The notes under the pieces are model-generated. The model did no database searches, was not told the origin of the DNA, and was given only the letters and a program-made list of their open reading frames with translations. Of a stretch of 33,877 nt of DNA, positions 1-9,500 are shown piece after piece (position 1 is the stretch's first letter; each line of letters starts with the position of its first letter). The DNA comes from Nitrospirota bacterium (GTDB taxonomy: Bacteria; Nitrospirota; UBA9217): assembly GCA_021783455.1 (NCBI GenBank), contig JAJXTW010000005.1, forward strand, positions 1 to 33,877, given 5' to 3'. A program made the translations under genes and the position numbers.

Positions 1-177
1 CTGGTCGGCATATGCATATAACTGAGCGTCATGGGTTTCTGTCTCGATTTGCTGAAACTGCTTGATTGCAGTCCATGAAATAGCAAGGCAGATGCCAGAA
101 TATTCCGGAATATTGATGCGTGGATAATCAATGAGATAGTCAAGAAGCAGGGTAAGGAACGGCTTGAACAAGATCAT
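1..177 (-). CDS. possible partial hypothetical ORF running off the window edge
   Basis: Reading the minus strand from an ATG at 177 gives 59 codons without a stop to the window edge. The product begins MILFKPFLTLLLDYLIDY and has a hydrophobic first third. I recognise no family. No convincing ribosome binding site precedes the ATG: the upstream bases are part of a 14-bp-period direct repeat (TCATTTTGAA at 174-183 and 188-197). Base composition is lower in GC than in the neighbouring kinase genes. It could be the start of a real downstream gene or a chance open frame. The other frames in 1-240 are closed. Confidence 0.3.
   Translation of the reverse strand, partial: MILFKPFLTLLLDYLIDYPRINIPEYSGICLAISWTAIKQFQQIETETHDAQLYAYADQ
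99..114. repeat. perfect 16-bp palindrome
   Basis: AATATTCCGGAATATT is fully self-complementary, with 8-bp arms and no spacer. It lies inside the low-confidence open frame at 1-177. It resembles a dimeric regulator operator, but no promoter was found beside it and the binding protein is unknown. Confidence 0.5.
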
Positions 178-248
178 TTTGAACGGTTCATTTTGAATGT
201 GCGATTATTTTGGATGTAAAGCATGGGGGAGTGAATGAAGGGGAACGC

Positions 249-357
249 GGGGACTGAAAGGCGACGCGGTGATCCGTAAGCCTGGGGAGAAGTAGAAGAA
301 GGACTGAGCACCGAGCAACTGGACTACTCATACTTCAGCACTTGTCCCTCAGTCCCC
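249..357. repeat. heptamer-phased intergenic element with inverted ends
   Basis: GGGGACTGA at 249-257 is the exact reverse complement of TCAGTCCCC at 349-357. From about 302 to 364 the sequence advances in degenerate 7-nt steps (GACTGAG, CACCGAG, CAACTGG and so on). It fills the spacer downstream of the sigma-54 activator gene. There is no T-run, so it is not a standard terminator. It belongs to the dispersed class described in the findings. Confidence 0.5.
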
Positions 358-367
358 GGTTCATGCC

Positions 368-1729
368 TCAATCCGAGCTTTTCAGCTTGCGTTTGAGCGT
401 GGACAGGGAGATGCCGAGGGCTTTGGCGGTCTGCGTGTAATTGCCGGAACATCTGCCCAGAACGAATTGGATGTGGCGCATCTCTACTTCGTCGAGGGGC
501 AGGATGGGCGCCCCCGGTTCGGCGTTTTCCGCTGCAAGAGCCGCGAGCGCCGTTTTCCGGGTCGTCTGGCCAAGCAGTTCCGAGGGCCTGAATTCGCTGC
601 CGCGCTGGAGCAGGTATGCCCGTTCGAGAATATTCTTCAGCTCCCGGACGTTGCCGGGCCAGTCGTAGCGCGCCAGGTTGTCGAGCTCGGCGTCCGACAG
701 CTCGACCTCGTGTCCGTCGGCGAGCGCTTTGAGCAAATGCCTGCAGAGCATCGGGATGTCGGAACGGCGCTCCCGGAGCGGCGGGATGTGCATCCGGATG
801 ACGCTCAGGCGGTAGTAGAGGTCCTTTCGGAAGGTCTGACCCAGAAAATCCTCGAGATTTATGCCGGTTGCCGCGATGATCCGGACGTTAACGGGGCGGA
901 CCGACTCGCTGCCGAGCCTTCTGAGGTTTTTCTCTTCGATGGCGGACAGGAGCTTTGCCTGCAAATGAATGGGCATTTCTCCGATTTCGTCGAGAAAAAG
1001 GGTCCCGCCTTCGGCCATTTCAAACAAGCCTTTTCGCGCGGCCGCGGCGCCGGTAAAGGCGCCTTTCTCGTACCCGAAGAGTTCCGCTTCGATGAGGTTC
1101 TCGGGCAGCGACGCGCAGTTGATGCTGATGAACGGCGCCTTGAGCGCGCGGCCCTTGTAATGGATCGCTTTTGCCACGAGGGTCTTTCCCGCGCCGGTCT
1201 CGCCGGTAATGAGCACCGGCGAATCGGTGGTGGCGGCCAGGTCCACCATCTTCATGGTTTCCGCGAGGCCTTCCCCGCCGATGACGACGGTCTGCTCGCT
1301 TTCCCGGGTGCGCTGGTAATCCTGGATCTGCTCCACGTTTTCCAGCTCCAGGGTGCGGAAGGCCTGGCGCACGGCGAGGCTCAGCTCTTCCAGGTCGTAG
1401 GGCTTCGACAGATAATCGGAGGCGCCGGACCGGATCGCCTTCACGGCGTTTTCGAAGCTGGGAAACGCGGTGGAGAAGATGATCTTGGCCTGGTCGTTGC
1501 TCTTCAGGATGGCGGCGCAGAGCGTGTGCCCCTCGGCGTCGGGGAGCTGCTGGTCCAGAAGCACGACGTCGATCTTTCTCTGTTGACAGGCGGCGAGTCC
1601 GTCCATCGCGCTGTTGGCGACCATCACCTCCACGGCGTCGCTGGACAGGTAGTCCCGGACGGTGTTCGCAAATACCCTGTCGTCGTCGATGACAAGAAAC
1701 GTTTTCTTCATGGGATTACCGTTGGCCAT
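368..1729 (-). CDS. NtrC-family sigma-54-dependent response regulator
   Basis: This cytoplasmic transcription activator has 453 residues. An N-terminal receiver (about 8-125) carries the acidic pocket DDD at 15-17 and the phospho-acceptor D59. A central AAA+ sigma-54 activation domain (about 150-380) has Walker A GETGAGKT at 176-183, the sigma-54 contact loop GAFTGA and Walker B GGTLFLDE. A C-terminal Fis-type helix-turn-helix ends the protein (TQTAKALGISLSTLKRKL). The ATG at 1729 is chosen because GGAGG lies about 7 nt upstream. A second ATG at 1711 is possible but lacks that spacing. The gene overlaps the 3' end of the upstream receiver-kinase gene by 14 bp, so the two are probably translationally coupled, and that kinase is its likely phosphodonor. 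Its target promoters are unknown. The sigma-54-like site at 21688-21705 is one candidate in this window. Confidence 0.95.
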   Translation of the reverse strand: MANGNPMKKTFLVIDDDRVFANTVRDYLSSDAVEVMVANSAMDGLAACQQRKIDVVLLDQQLPDAEGHTLCAAILKSNDQAKIIFSTAFPSFENAVKAIRSGASDYLSKPYDLEELSLAVRQAFRTLELENVEQIQDYQRTRESEQTVVIGGEGLAETMKMVDLAATTDSPVLITGETGAGKTLVAKAIHYKGRALKAPFISINCASLPENLIEAELFGYEKGAFTGAAAARKGLFEMAEGGTLFLDEIGEMPIHLQAKLLSAIEEKNLRRLGSESVRPVNVRIIAATGINLEDFLGQTFRKDLYYRLSVIRMHIPPLRERRSDIPMLCRHLLKALADGHEVELSDAELDNLARYDWPGNVRELKNILERAYLLQRGSEFRPSELLGQTTRKTALAALAAENAEPGAPILPLDEVEMRHIQFVLGRCSGNYTQTAKALGISLSTLKRKLKSSD

Positions 1730-4700
1730 GCTTTCCCTCCGGAAGCGAAATGATTACTCGGGTCCACTCGTCCTTCCTGCTCTCCACCTCGATCGTGCCG
1801 TTCATTCTGACAAGCATTTTCCTGACGATCACAAGTCCGAGTCCGGTGCCCTTTGCTTTGGTCGTGTAAAAGGGCTTGAACAGGTCCTTCATTCTGTCCT
1901 CGGGGATCCCGCATCCATTGTCATCCACCTCGATTCGGACCGTGCCTCCTGACTTGAACACGCCCAGGGTCACCGTCGGGTTTTCCCGTCCGTTCACCGC
2001 ATCCGAAGCGTTTGTCAGGAGGTTCAACAGCACCTGCTGGAGCGCGCGGGGGTCGGCGTACACGCTTTCTGCGCGCGGGTCCAGCAGGAAATCGAGCACG
2101 ATTTTTTTTCTCGAAAAATCTTCCCTGACGAGCGGCAGGAACTGCTCCATGAACGACGCAACGCGCAGGTCCTGCGGCTCCTGGGTCTCGTACATATTGT
2201 AGGATTTGAGAGAGTTCAGCAAAAATTCTATTCGCGCTATCTGGCCGATGATCCGGTCGATATAGTCCGTGACGGCTTCCGGGGACAGCGAGGGCAACTT
2301 GGCCTTGAGGAGGCCCAGGATCATGTTGATGGAGTTGATGGGATTGCCGATCTCGTGCCGCACGCCGGAAAAGATGTAGCCGATGCCGTCCATGGTCGAG
2401 ACCGACTCGGCGATCGATTCCAGTCTCAGCTTTTCCGTCACGTCCCGTTTGAGAGAAACATAATTCATGATTTCTCCGGACGGCCCCCGCACCGGGGAGT
2501 AGGTGCAGTCTTCGTAGTACAGCGTCCCGTCCTTCTTCTTGTTGATCAGCTGTCCGCGCCAGACGCCGTCGCGCGCGAGCGTTTCCCTGAGCTTCCGGTA
2601 GAACTCTTCGTCGTGCTTGCCGCTGTCGAGGAGGTGGAGCGTCCTGCCCAATGCCTCTTCTTTTGCATACCCGGTAATCTGTTCGAATGCGGAGTTGACG
2701 TATTCAATTTTTCCGGACGCGGGATCGGTGATGACGACCGCCTCGGCCGTGGATTCCAGGGCGGACACGAGGCGCATCTGCTCATCTTCAATATTGAACC
2801 GGTACAGCGCCTCGCCGATAATGAGCGCTATGCGCTCCAGGAACTCGACCACGCCCGGGGGGAACATGCCCTCACGCAGGTCGGCGAGATGGATTGCGCC
2901 GAGGACCTTTTTGCGGTAGCGGATGGGGACCACTGCGAGAGACCGGTAGCCGCTCCGCTGGCAGGCCCCGCGGAACTGCTTCCGCTTTTCCTCGGTCAGT
3001 GCGGAGAGGAATGCCACCGAGTCGTTGTAATAGAGCGAACCGTCGGGGGTCCGGGAGGAGGCGTCCACGGCATCCAGTTGGCCCGCTACGACGCGGATGC
3101 AGGCGCAGCGGTCCCGGGAAAGCGAGAGCGCGTGTTCCGACTGGACAAAGTCGTCGTCAAATCCCTCGCAGGCCACATAAGGGATGTTTCCATTGCGGTC
3201 CGCAATGCGCACGCCCACGCTGCTGCAGCGGCTCCAGGAACGAATGATCTCGATGGCCGAGTCAAGATACACTTTCCGGGAGTAGGTCTGCGTGAACAGT
3301 TTCAGGAGGTTGTTCGTGACCGTGGTGCGGCGCTCGGCTTCCCGGAGTTCGGTGATGTCGCGGGCCGCTGCGAAGATACCCTTGACGTTCCCGGCTTCGT
3401 CGCGGTAGATGGACGCGTTGTACAGGACGGGCATCGCCCGGCCGTCGCGATGCCGCATTTCGAGGGCGTAGTCCATAACTTTGCCCTCGCGGAACGCCTG
3501 GAGGTAGCCGGACCGGGCCTTCGCGGGTTCGGTGAAGTACTCCGAAAAATCAGTGTTGATCAACTCCTCGCGAAGCAGGCCCGTGGCCCTTTCGGTGGCG
3601 GCGTTCGTGTCGGTAATCTTTCCGTCGGGGCTGATGGTGACGAGCGGGTCGAGGCTGGCCTCGATCAGGCTCCGGTTGTAGGACAGTGCCCGCCGGAGCT
3701 CGGCCTCTGCGTGTATGCGCGCGCTGATATCGATGAGCGTGAAGACCAGGCCGCTCACCCGGCCGCCGGTTTCCTTGACAGGAAGCACGTTCCAGTCCCA
3801 GTAGGACGTTGTTCGTTCCGGATGGATTGAAAAATCGAGGGGCCGCTCATAGGCCTCAAAAGGCTCGCCGGTTTCCACCACCTGCCGGAAAAACCGTTCG
3901 TTCTCTGCATGGGGATAGAGCGCAAAATGGTTCCTTCCCACGTAGAACTCGGGAAGATGATTGTCCGCCTCGGCGTAGGCCCGGTTCACGCGGATATAGT
4001 TGAAGTCCCTGTCCATATAGGCCACGAGCATGTGAGTGGTGGAGAAAAACCGCTCCAGGAGTTCGGTGGTTTTTTGCAGGTTGGTGAAATTCTTGCGAAG
4101 CTCGTCTTCAACGCTGAACCGGAAGACCGCTTCGCCGACGATGTACGCCAGCTGCTCAAGGAACAACACGGTCTTTTGGGGAAGCACTCCTTCCCGCTCA
4201 TCGGCAAGATGGATGGCCCCGACCGGAGTTTCGCGGTGGCGGATCGGGATCACGCCGAGCGACGTGAAACCGTATTTCATACACACGCCGCGGTAGTGCC
4301 CCCGGTCTTCCGGGGCCACCTGGTCCATAAACTTCGCTGTGTTTCCGGAGAAGAAGGAGCCGCTGGGCGTCATGGCGTACAGATCGGACGGCCCCGGCGC
4401 TCCCTCAACGATGCGAGTGCAGATGCAGGGGGTGTCCAGCGACAGAGGACCTTCCAGTTCCAGGAACGCGTCATTGTACCCCTTGCACGACTCGAAGGGG
4501 GCGCTTCCTCCGGGGTCCACGATCCGGATGCCGACATGGCGGATGCCGCTCCATTCCCGGATCAGGCCGCACGCAGCGTCGAGATATTCCTTGCGGGAAA
4601 ACTTCTGTGTAAACAGTTTGAGCAGCGCGTTGGTGACTCTGGTTCGTTCCTCGGCCTCTTTTCTCCGCTGTTCGTTGGCCAGCGAGTCGATGGCATAGGA

Positions 4701-5945
4701 CACATCGTCCGCGAGCGACGACAGGAGCCCGATTTCTTCGTTCGTGAAGGACCGGGGCTGGTCCCCGTACACGGTGAAACCGCCGATGACCTCCTTGCCG
4801 GAGCGGAGGGGGAAGGCCGCGGAGGTGCGGAAGCCGTGGCTGAGAGCTTTATCGCGCCAGGGACGCATGATGGGGTCCTGCGCGACGTCGCTGCAGATCC
4901 GGTATTTCCCCTCGAAAACCGCCCTGCCCGTGGGCCCTTTCCCCTCCGGGACGTCGGCTGCGATGACATTGATCTTCTTCAGGTACCCGCCGGCGTCGCC
5001 GAAGCTCGCTGCGGGCATGACCCGCTTCGAGCCGGGGTCGGTGATGCCGATCCATGCCATCTTGAACAAACCTTCTTCCACGGTGATGCGGCAAATCTCT
5101 TCGTACAGGTTTTGGGTGTCGTTGATCCGGACGATGGCCTCGTTCACCTTGCTGAGAACGGAATACAGGCGGTTCAGACGGGCGATCTGTTCCTCCGACT
5201 GTTTGCGGTCGGTGATGTCGTGGAAGTAAACGGCGAGGCCGTCCTCGGTAGGATAGGCGCGGGCCTCGACCCAGACGCCCAGCAGGGGAGAGACGGCATC
5301 GAAGTGGACCGGGACCTGTTCCCGCGCCGCCCTGCGGTATTGCCGCTCGAATATGGTGCCGGCTGCATTCGGCACGACGTCCCACAGGCTGTTTCCAAGC
5401 AGTTCCGCCCTGCTTTTTTGCCAGAGTCTGGCAGCTTCCGCGTTCACGTAGGAAAACCGCCATTCGCGGTCGAGGGTGAAAAACCCTTCGTTCATTTTTT
5501 CCAGCGTTTCGAAGAGCCTCTGCCTCGACTGCCTGAGTTGGTCTTCCACCAGGCTCCGCTTGCGGCGCTCGCCCGCTTCTTTTAGCTCGCGCTCCACGGC
5601 GGGAACGAGCCTGGCAAGGTTGCCCTTGATGATATAATCGTGGGCCCCGGCCTTCATCGCGGCGACTGCGATGTCCTCGCCGATGTTGCCCGAAACGATA
5701 ATGAACGGCAGGTCCAGTCCGCTCATCTGGAGGACCTTAAGGGCCGCGATGCCGCTGAACTTGGGCATCATGTAGTCGGAAATGACGAGGTCCCACTCCT
5801 GCTGCTTGAGCGCAGCCTTCATGGCTTCGGCAGTCTCGACGCGTTCATGCACGGTCTCGTAGCCGGCCCTCCGCAGTTCGCGGATCAGCAGGATGCCGTC
5901 GTCATCGGAATCCTCGACGATGAGTATGTGAAGGAGTTTAGCCAT
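1716..5945 (-). CDS. giant receiver-PAS-GAF sensor histidine kinase
   Basis: This is a soluble 1409-residue kinase with no transmembrane segment. An N-terminal receiver (1-125, phospho-acceptor D57) is followed by PAS (about 145-250), GAF (260-425), GAF (440-625), PAS (635-755), PAS (755-865), GAF (875-1060), PAS (1060-1180), an H-box with H1197 in RHEIGNPINS, and a C-terminal HATPase with an N-box (NLLTNASDAV) and G-boxes (DNGCGIP, GTGLGL). The second and third GAF domains are paralogous and share four cysteines: C487, C507, C509, C555 and C926, C947, C949, C995. The N-terminal receiver could take phosphate from the upstream kinase and make this a relay node. It sits between the Rcp1-like receiver and the sigma-54 regulator, overlapping the latter. 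The boundaries are my estimates. The signal sensed is unknown. Confidence 0.93.
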   Translation of the reverse strand: MAKLLHILIVEDSDDDGILLIRELRRAGYETVHERVETAEAMKAALKQQEWDLVISDYMMPKFSGIAALKVLQMSGLDLPFIIVSGNIGEDIAVAAMKAGAHDYIIKGNLARLVPAVERELKEAGERRKRSLVEDQLRQSRQRLFETLEKMNEGFFTLDREWRFSYVNAEAARLWQKSRAELLGNSLWDVVPNAAGTIFERQYRRAAREQVPVHFDAVSPLLGVWVEARAYPTEDGLAVYFHDITDRKQSEEQIARLNRLYSVLSKVNEAIVRINDTQNLYEEICRITVEEGLFKMAWIGITDPGSKRVMPAASFGDAGGYLKKINVIAADVPEGKGPTGRAVFEGKYRICSDVAQDPIMRPWRDKALSHGFRTSAAFPLRSGKEVIGGFTVYGDQPRSFTNEEIGLLSSLADDVSYAIDSLANEQRRKEAEERTRVTNALLKLFTQKFSRKEYLDAACGLIREWSGIRHVGIRIVDPGGSAPFESCKGYNDAFLELEGPLSLDTPCICTRIVEGAPGPSDLYAMTPSGSFFSGNTAKFMDQVAPEDRGHYRGVCMKYGFTSLGVIPIRHRETPVGAIHLADEREGVLPQKTVLFLEQLAYIVGEAVFRFSVEDELRKNFTNLQKTTELLERFFSTTHMLVAYMDRDFNYIRVNRAYAEADNHLPEFYVGRNHFALYPHAENERFFRQVVETGEPFEAYERPLDFSIHPERTTSYWDWNVLPVKETGGRVSGLVFTLIDISARIHAEAELRRALSYNRSLIEASLDPLVTISPDGKITDTNAATERATGLLREELINTDFSEYFTEPAKARSGYLQAFREGKVMDYALEMRHRDGRAMPVLYNASIYRDEAGNVKGIFAAARDITELREAERRTTVTNNLLKLFTQTYSRKVYLDSAIEIIRSWSRCSSVGVRIADRNGNIPYVACEGFDDDFVQSEHALSLSRDRCACIRVVAGQLDAVDASSRTPDGSLYYNDSVAFLSALTEEKRKQFRGACQRSGYRSLAVVPIRYRKKVLGAIHLADLREGMFPPGVVEFLERIALIIGEALYRFNIEDEQMRLVSALESTAEAVVITDPASGKIEYVNSAFEQITGYAKEEALGRTLHLLDSGKHDEEFYRKLRETLARDGVWRGQLINKKKDGTLYYEDCTYSPVRGPSGEIMNYVSLKRDVTEKLRLESIAESVSTMDGIGYIFSGVRHEIGNPINSINMILGLLKAKLPSLSPEAVTDYIDRIIGQIARIEFLLNSLKSYNMYETQEPQDLRVASFMEQFLPLVREDFSRKKIVLDFLLDPRAESVYADPRALQQVLLNLLTNASDAVNGRENPTVTLGVFKSGGTVRIEVDDNGCGIPEDRMKDLFKPFYTTKAKGTGLGLVIVRKMLVRMNGTIEVESRKDEWTRVIISLPEGKHGQR

Positions 5946-5962
5946 AGGGAGAAGAAAATGAG

Positions 5963-6022
5963 CAGCTCATCGCTCGTAGTAAAATCCTTTGCTATGAACT
6001 ACGAACTACCAGCGACGAGCTG
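5963..6022. repeat. intergenic hairpin with heptamer-phased right arm
   Basis: CAGCTCATCGCTCGTAGT at 5963-5980 pairs with ACTACCAGCGACGAGCTG at 6005-6022 with two mismatches. The right side steps in 7-nt units (ATGAACT, ACGAACT, ACCAGCG, ACGAGCT). It lies between the Rcp1-like receiver gene and the giant kinase gene, inside what looks like one operon. An mRNA stability or processing role is therefore as plausible as termination. No U-run follows on the minus strand. Confidence 0.6.
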
Positions 6023-6030
6023 ATTTTACG

Positions 6031-6462
6031 TCACGGCGCTTCATTCAATACGAGCCAGTACAACCCCAGCTGGCGCACGGCCTCCGCGAACTGGTTGAAG
6101 TCCACGGGTTTTCTGATGTAGCTGTTCGCGCCCAGCTTGTAGCTCTCGACCCGGTCACGGTCCTCGCTCGACGTCGTGAGCACCACGACGGGAAGGAGCT
6201 TTGTCCGTTCGTCTCCGCGTATGCGATGGAGCACTTCGAGCCCGTCCATCCTGGGCATCTTGAGGTCCAGCAGGATGACCTGGGGCAATATGTTGGTGTC
6301 GCGGCCGGCGTACTTGCCGGTCCCGGAAAGGTAATCCAAAGCCTCGACGCCGTCCTGGGCCACGACCACTTCGTTCAGGATGTTGCTTTTCTTGAGGGCC
6401 CGGAGCGTAAGCTGCACGTCGTCGGGGTTGTCCTCGGCTAAAAGAATGATTTTGGTTTTCAT
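6031..6462 (-). CDS. single-domain response regulator, Rcp1/CheY-like
   Basis: This stand-alone receiver has 143 residues and no output domain. The acidic pair E10/D11, the phospho-acceptor D66 in [11 protein letters not shown], the conserved T in VVVLTTSSE and the K in IRKPVDF are all present. The [16 protein letters not shown] and SYIRKPVDF signatures are typical of Rcp1-type regulators that partner phytochrome-like kinases, and the kinase directly upstream has that type of H-box. The start at 6462 is set by AGGAGG about 6 nt upstream. An in-frame extension to 6489 has no such site. It probably shuttles phosphate from the upstream membrane kinase toward the downstream receiver-kinase. This order is inferred from gene arrangement. 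Confidence 0.93.
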   Translation of the reverse strand: MKTKIILLAEDNPDDVQLTLRALKKSNILNEVVVAQDGVEALDYLSGTGKYAGRDTNILPQVILLDLKMPRMDGLEVLHRIRGDERTKLLPVVVLTTSSEDRDRVESYKLGANSYIRKPVDFNQFAEAVRQLGLYWLVLNEAP

Positions 6463-6481
6463 GAAGCCTCCTGAAAAATAG

Positions 6482-6509
6482 AGTTCCAAGTCCCGGGTTT
6501 CAAGTTTCT
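6482..6509. repeat. short heptamer-phased tract
   Basis: Four 7-nt units (AGTTCCA, AGTCCCG, GGTTTCA, AGTTTCT) span the stop codon of the membrane kinase and the spacer before the receiver gene. The centre CCCGGG makes it partly self-complementary. This is a small member of the dispersed class. Confidence 0.4.
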
Positions 6510-9500
6510 ACCCCAGCGTAAAATACACCGTCGTTCCCTTATCCACCTCGGCCTCAATCCAGACCTGCCCGCCGTGGCGGTTGATGATGCGCTTGATCGT
6601 GGCCAAGCCGATGCCGGTGCCGGGAAATTCCTCAGTTTTGTGCAGGCGCTGAAAGGGACTGAACAGTTTGCCGGCATAGTTCATGTCGAACCCCACGCCG
6701 TTGTCCTTTACGAAGAATACCCTGGCATGATCCCTCTGCGTAACACCGAATTCTATCACAGTCCTCGGCGTTTTTTCACTAAATTTCCACGCGTTCGAAA
6801 AAATGTTTTCAAGCGCCACGGCCAGGAGCCGTGCGTCGCCGTAGACCGTCAGGTTTTCTGCAATGGCGAATGCGGCAGCGCGGTCCGGGGACCGATTCAC
6901 CAGGTTGTCGGCGATCGTGCGCGCTATTTTGCTCAGGTCCACCTGTTCCTGATTCATTTCGCTGCGTGTCACGCGGGACAGTTTCAGCAAGTCGTCGATC
7001 AAATGCCCCATCCGCATGGTGGCGCTCCGGATGCGCGCAAGGTAGTCTTCGCCCTGGTCGTCCAGTTTGCCGGCATAGTCCTCAAGAAGAGCGAGGCTGA
7101 ACCCGTCGATGCTTCTGAGCGGAGACCTCAGATCGTGGGACACGGAGTACGCAAAGGCTTCCAGCTCCTTGTTTGCGGCTTCGAGCTCGGCCGTGCGTTC
7201 GACCACGCGCGTTTCGAGCTGCCTGTTTAGGGTGCGGATTTCCTCTTCCGCCTTTTTCCGTTCCGTGACATCCCGGGCCGCGGCGAATACGCCGAGGGCG
7301 TTGCCCGCCATGTCGCGGTACACAGCGGCATTGTAAAGTACCGGAGTGAGGTGACCATCCACACGCCGGATCTCAAGAGCATAGTCCATAACCGAGCCTT
7401 CCTGGAAAACACGTTGATATCCCGCTTTGGCCTTCTCCGGTTCCGTAAAGTAATCGGAAAAATCCGTGCCTACCAGCTCTGTGCGGGAGCATCCGGTCGC
7501 CTTCTCCGTACCGGCGTTTACGTCAGTGATCTTGCCGTTCGCGTCGATGGTCACCAGGGGGTCGAGACTCGCCTCAAGCAGGCTCCGGTTGTAGGCGTTC
7601 GCCAGTTTTAATTTTTCCTCGGCTTGCCTGCGCTCCACGATTTTCCAGACTGAGTCCATCAGGAGCGTCATCTGGCTGACGTCCCGGTCCGTGTATTCGG
7701 CGGGCCTGTTGGCAAAGCCCACGACCGCAACGATGCGTCCTTCGCTGAAAACCGGCACGCTGAAAAAACGAAACAACGGAGCGTGCCCTTCGGGGTAGCC
7801 TTTCTTTAAAGGGTGAGGAGCGGAAAAATCATTTACGATAATGGGCTTGCGCTGCCGTACCACTTCGCCCCAGATGCCGGTTTTTTCAAGATGGTAATTG
7901 GTCTGCGGGTCAGCCACGGTGCATTCGGCCATGACATCCTTTGACCATGCATGAAGGACAAACTCCCGTGAATCCTCATGATAGAAATAGAGATAGCCGA
8001 ATTTACTGCCGGTCAGCGCAATCGCCTCATGAAGCGCAAGATCCAGCAGGTCCCCTAATGATGCCGCGGCGTACTGTGAAATTTTTACGATGCTGTTTTT
8101 GCGTACTTCGTCCAGCCTGGTGATCTCCTCCGCGCGCTTGCGCTCGGTGATATCGCGGGCGGCGGCAAAGACACCGATGACGTTTCCGGACTCGTCGCGA
8201 TAGAGCGACGCATTGTACAGGACGGAGGTAAAATGGCCGTCCTTGTGCTTGATTTCAAGCGGGTAGTCTTTGACCGAACTTTCCCGGAACGCCTGCTGGT
8301 ATCCGGCGCGCGCTTTGTGCGGCTCCGTAAAATAATCGGAAAAGTCCGTCCCGATCAGTTCTTCCCGGGAGCGCCCGGTGACGGCCTGCGTGGCAATGTT
8401 TACGTCCGTGATCTTGCCCGTCGCGTCGATGGTCACCAGCGGATCGAGGCTCGCCTCAATGAGGCTCCGGTTGTAGGCGTTCGCCAGCCGAAGGGCTTCC
8501 GTCTGCTTGCGCTCGGTAACGTCCCGGAAGGCCCCGAGCACCTTCACGGTGCGGCCATCTTTGCGCACGACCTTTCCAACTGCTTCCACCCAGATCATCC
8601 GGCCCTTGGCCGTGATCAGTTGCAACTCCAGCAAAAATTCTTTCCCCTGTCCAATGGCCTCCGTGACCGCGGCGCTGATGACCGGTACGCTCTCCGGCGC
8701 GTAGAAAGCAATGGCTGATTCAACGGTCGGGGTGTACTCGGACGGCGACGTTTCGTGGATCCGGTAGGTTTCGTCCGTCCAATAGAGGGTGTTTTCCACC
8801 GGGTCCAGTTCCCATCCTCCGACGCGGGCTATTGACTGAGTCTCCTCGAGAAGAGTGGCGATTCGCCTTAACTCTTCTTCCACCTTCGTGCGCTCATCGA
8901 TCTCTTTTTCAAGAGAGACATAGGACCCGTGCAATTTTGCGGTCATGGCATTGAACGCTTCCGAAAGCACGGCAAACTCGTCGTCGCCGGTGACATCGAT
9001 CCGGTGGCCGAGGTTTCCTTCTCCGATGACCAAGGCGCCGTTCGTGAGCCTTTTGATGCGATCGGTTATCGTCCTGACCAGGGTCCATGAATTGATGATA
9101 GCTGCCGAGGTTAAGACTACAAGCACGCAAAGGATGCCCCAGCCGGACATCCTGAGGGACAATAACAATCGCCTGCTCGCCGATTCCTGCAACCGGTGCG
9201 CATCCAATATTGCATTCTGTCTTCTCATGGTCAGTTGGCTGTTCAGTCTGTCTTCTATCTCCTGCGAGAGTACGGGGTCCGGCCGCGGCTTTTCCCTGTT
9301 CTCCACGATGCTTGAAAAAAGTTTCCCGATCGACGCCTGATCTTTGGCCATCCTGTCCAGAACTGTTCTGTCCTCACCATCCCTGAATATTCCCGAAGCG
9401 GACTTCAGCAGCAGGCCGATCTGCTCATGTTTGGCAAACCATTGCACTCGCGCCCTTTCGTTCGTAGACAGCATATAATCGTTTCTAAATTCGCTCCGTT

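Noticed and set aside
249-357. Terminal inverted repeats of a small mobile element
   Set aside because: No target-site duplication or second copy with the same ends occurs in the window. Other spacers share architecture, not sequence.
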